Part shown: positions 62,253-64,000 of the stretch, piece by piece
Layout: every line of letters begins with the position of its first letter
How positions within the stretch are numbered: the first letter of the stretch is position 1
Source of the DNA: Flavobacteriales bacterium
GTDB lineage: Bacteria > Bacteroidota > Bacteroidia > Flavobacteriales_F > PHOS-HE28
DNA length: 64,000 bases
Direction of reading: 5' to 3'
NCBI GenBank assembly: GCA_016703005.1
Contig: JADJCX010000014.1
Coordinates: 9,269 to 73,268, forward strand
Translations under genes and position numbers: made by a program
Notes under the pieces: generated by a model
What the model saw: the letters and a program-made list of their open reading frames with translations, nothing else
Databases searched by the model: none
What the model was told of the DNA's origin: nothing

Positions 62253-64000
62253 ATGCGTTACAGGACAACCTCGTTGATCGCGTTGATGGGCATTTCGATG
62301 CTCAGCCAAGCAACGCACATCCTGGGCGGGGAGATGTTCTACACCCACGTGGGCAACGACGACTACGAAGTAACCCTGAAGATCTACCGCGATTGCGGCC
62401 CGGGCAATACCAACGGCACCGGGTTCGATGCCAGTGCGGAGTTCGCCGTGTACGATGCGAACGGGGCGTGGCTGTTCTCCGAATTCTCTTCGCTTGGTAA
62501 CACCGTGCTGGTGCCGGTAGTACTGAACAATCCCTGCTTGCAGGTGTTGCCCATCGTGTGCGTGGAAGCGGCGGAGTATGTGGCGGTGCTGAACCTGCCG
62601 CCGATCGCAGGTGGATACAACATCACGTATCAACGATGCTGCCGAACACCCACCATCCTCAATCTGGCCACCCCTGATCAGTTCGGGATCACCTGCGCGG
62701 TGTTCGTGCCCGATGCGAGCATTTGGGGCGTGAACAGTTCACCAGCGTTCACGGCCTTGCCGCCCATTGCCTTGTGCAGCAGTGACCCCTTCAGCTTCGA
62801 CCATTCAGCGGTGGATGCCGATGGTGATGTGCTGGTGTACTCGTTGGTGCAACCGTGGAATGGTGGATCACAGTTCGATCCAATGCCGTCGCCGCCTCCG
62901 CCACCACCGTTCGTCGATGTGCCGTGGGCAGCGGGTTTCAGCACCGCCAACGTCATGGGCACCGCACCGCCGTTATCGATCGATGCGAGCACCGGCATGA
63001 TGAGCACGTTGCCCAACCTGCTTGGCCAATATGTGTACAGCGTGCGTGTGCAGGAGTTCCGGAACGGCGCGTTGATGACCGAAGTGCGCCGCGACTTCCG
63101 GTTCGAGGTGGTGCCGTGCCAACTCTCGGTGTTCAGCGCCATCCAAACGCAACAGGGATTCTGCTCCGGGTTCACCGTCGATTTCACCAACCAGAGTACC
63201 AATGGAACGATCTTCCACTGGGACTTCGGTGATCCGAACGCCACGAACGATACCTCGAACGTTTCCAACCCTACGTGGACCTACGCCGATACGGGCACCT
63301 ACACGATCACTTTGATCGCGCAACCCGGTTGGCCCTGTGCTGATACGGCCACAGCCGTGTTCCAAGTGTTCGCTCCGATCAACCCGTCGTTCGTTGCGCC
63401 ACCTCCCATGTGCATGCAGGCACTACCCGTGCAGTTGGATGCCTTGGGCATGTTCGGCCCGAACGCTGACGTGGAGTGGGACCTTGGGCCCAACGCGGTT
63501 CAACCGATCATGCAGGGCGACCCGATCAGCGCCGACTTCAACGCGCCGGGCAACCATGCGGTGGAACTGACGATCGTCGATAATGGATGCACGGAGTCCT
63601 ACACCGATACGGTGCGCTTGTATCCAGAACCGGTGGCGTCGTTCGCGCCCGACACGTCAGGATGCGTGCCATTGCCCGTGCAATTCAGCAATGCGTCCAC
63701 GGCGTGGACGCCGATGCAGTACGCGTGGGATTTCGGTGATGGCAATACCTCCAATGCTTCCACACCGGTGCACGATTACCAGATCGATGGCGTGTTCGAT
63801 GTATCGCTGAAGGTGATGACGAGCAGTGGTTGCATCGATACGGTGGAGTCCGTGCATGCCGCAGCGGTGCGCACCTATCCGCAACCGGTAGCGGGGTTCA
63901 CGGTGTATCCGCCGTCGGTGAACATCATGGATCCTGTTGTGCTCGTGAGCGATCAAAGCGAACAAGCCGTGCAGTGGACCTATTGGGTGGATGGCCAGCA
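62253..64000 (+). CDS. Large PKD-domain surface protein (partial, runs off the window)
   Basis: At least 582 residues, open at the right edge. Signal peptide: MRYRTTSLIALMGISMLSQA, then THILGGEMFYTHVGNDDYEV and LKIYRDCGPGNT, a start typical of gliding-motility-associated, T9SS-exported proteins (HIxGGE.xY). After a beta domain (SFDHSAVDADGDVLVYSLVQ), PKD repeats begin near residue 300: FTNQSTNGTIFHWDFGDP, FSNASTAWTPMQYAWDFGDG. Cys residues early (YRDCGP, QRCCRTP) fit this family. The C-terminal sorting domain would lie beyond the window. An adhesin or surface polymer role is inferred. Confidence 0.87.
   Translation, partial: MRYRTTSLIALMGISMLSQATHILGGEMFYTHVGNDDYEVTLKIYRDCGPGNTNGTGFDASAEFAVYDANGAWLFSEFSSLGNTVLVPVVLNNPCLQVLPIVCVEAAEYVAVLNLPPIAGGYNITYQRCCRTPTILNLATPDQFGITCAVFVPDASIWGVNSSPAFTALPPIALCSSDPFSFDHSAVDADGDVLVYSLVQPWNGGSQFDPMPSPPPPPPFVDVPWAAGFSTANVMGTAPPLSIDASTGMMSTLPNLLGQYVYSVRVQEFRNGALMTEVRRDFRFEVVPCQLSVFSAIQTQQGFCSGFTVDFTNQSTNGTIFHWDFGDPNATNDTSNVSNPTWTYADTGTYTITLIAQPGWPCADTATAVFQVFAPINPSFVAPPPMCMQALPVQLDALGMFGPNADVEWDLGPNAVQPIMQGDPISADFNAPGNHAVELTIVDNGCTESYTDTVRLYPEPVASFAPDTSGCVPLPVQFSNASTAWTPMQYAWDFGDGNTSNASTPVHDYQIDGVFDVSLKVMTSSGCIDTVESVHAAAVRTYPQPVAGFTVYPPSVNIMDPVVLVSDQSEQAVQWTYWVDGQ

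Overview
The window looks like a chromosomal contig from a high-G+C member of the Bacteroidota, most likely a Flavobacteriales-type lineage. Several secreted proteins end in type IX secretion (T9SS) sorting domains. Menaquinone genes form one operon. DUF4783, nadC and a YihY-family gene stand together next to rlmH. A few promoters match the Bacteroidota -7 element TAnnTTTG, and SD motifs are weak. No rRNA, tRNA or CRISPR array was seen.

Layout. 1-3.8 kb is an eroded region: a truncated S1-domain gene, an outer-membrane-like protein, a multiply frameshifted T9SS gene, a truncated relative of it, and several copies of a dispersed palindromic repeat. 3.8-10.7 kb holds a PA-domain T9SS protein, a small TonB-C-like protein, a PASTA protein, another T9SS protein and an RluD-type pseudouridine synthase. 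10.8-18.0 kb is a minus-strand menaquinone operon (hotdog thioesterase, menF, menD, menB, menA, menC, menE), with an OmpR-type regulator transcribed divergently. 19.0-23.3 kb holds a large multidomain surface protein with a dockerin-like C-terminus and no T9SS signal, followed 11 bases later by a small cohesin-like protein that does carry a T9SS signal. An AddB-like nuclease, another repeat copy and about 400 bases of almost pure G/C follow. 26.8-31.2 kb is mostly housekeeping (deacetylase, YihY, nadC, DUF4783, rlmH).

31.2-59.7 kb is a large surface-glycan region. Its left half (31-43.6 kb) encodes glycosyltransferases, polytopic membrane proteins, two NAD-dependent epimerases and methyltransferases. 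Its right half (43.7-57.6 kb) is a nonulosonic-acid (legionaminic-acid-like) cassette: LegB-type dehydratase, LegC-type aminotransferase, a fused double PglD-like acyltransferase, NeuB, NeuC, a PtmE-like CBS-nucleotidyltransferase, two SpsF-like cytidylyltransferases, a PtmA-like SDR and a Gfo/Idh oxidoreductase. Two paralogous putative transferases lie in it, and a Wzm/Wzt-type ABC exporter sits at the upstream end. 59.8-64 kb holds rdgB, ddl, a small conserved protein and the start of a large PKD-domain surface protein.

At least nine single-base frame breaks and one in-frame TGA interrupt otherwise well-conserved genes, mostly at short homopolymers. Together with the G/C-only tract this suggests uncorrected consensus errors in part of the assembly, so the 'broken' calls should be read with that in mind.
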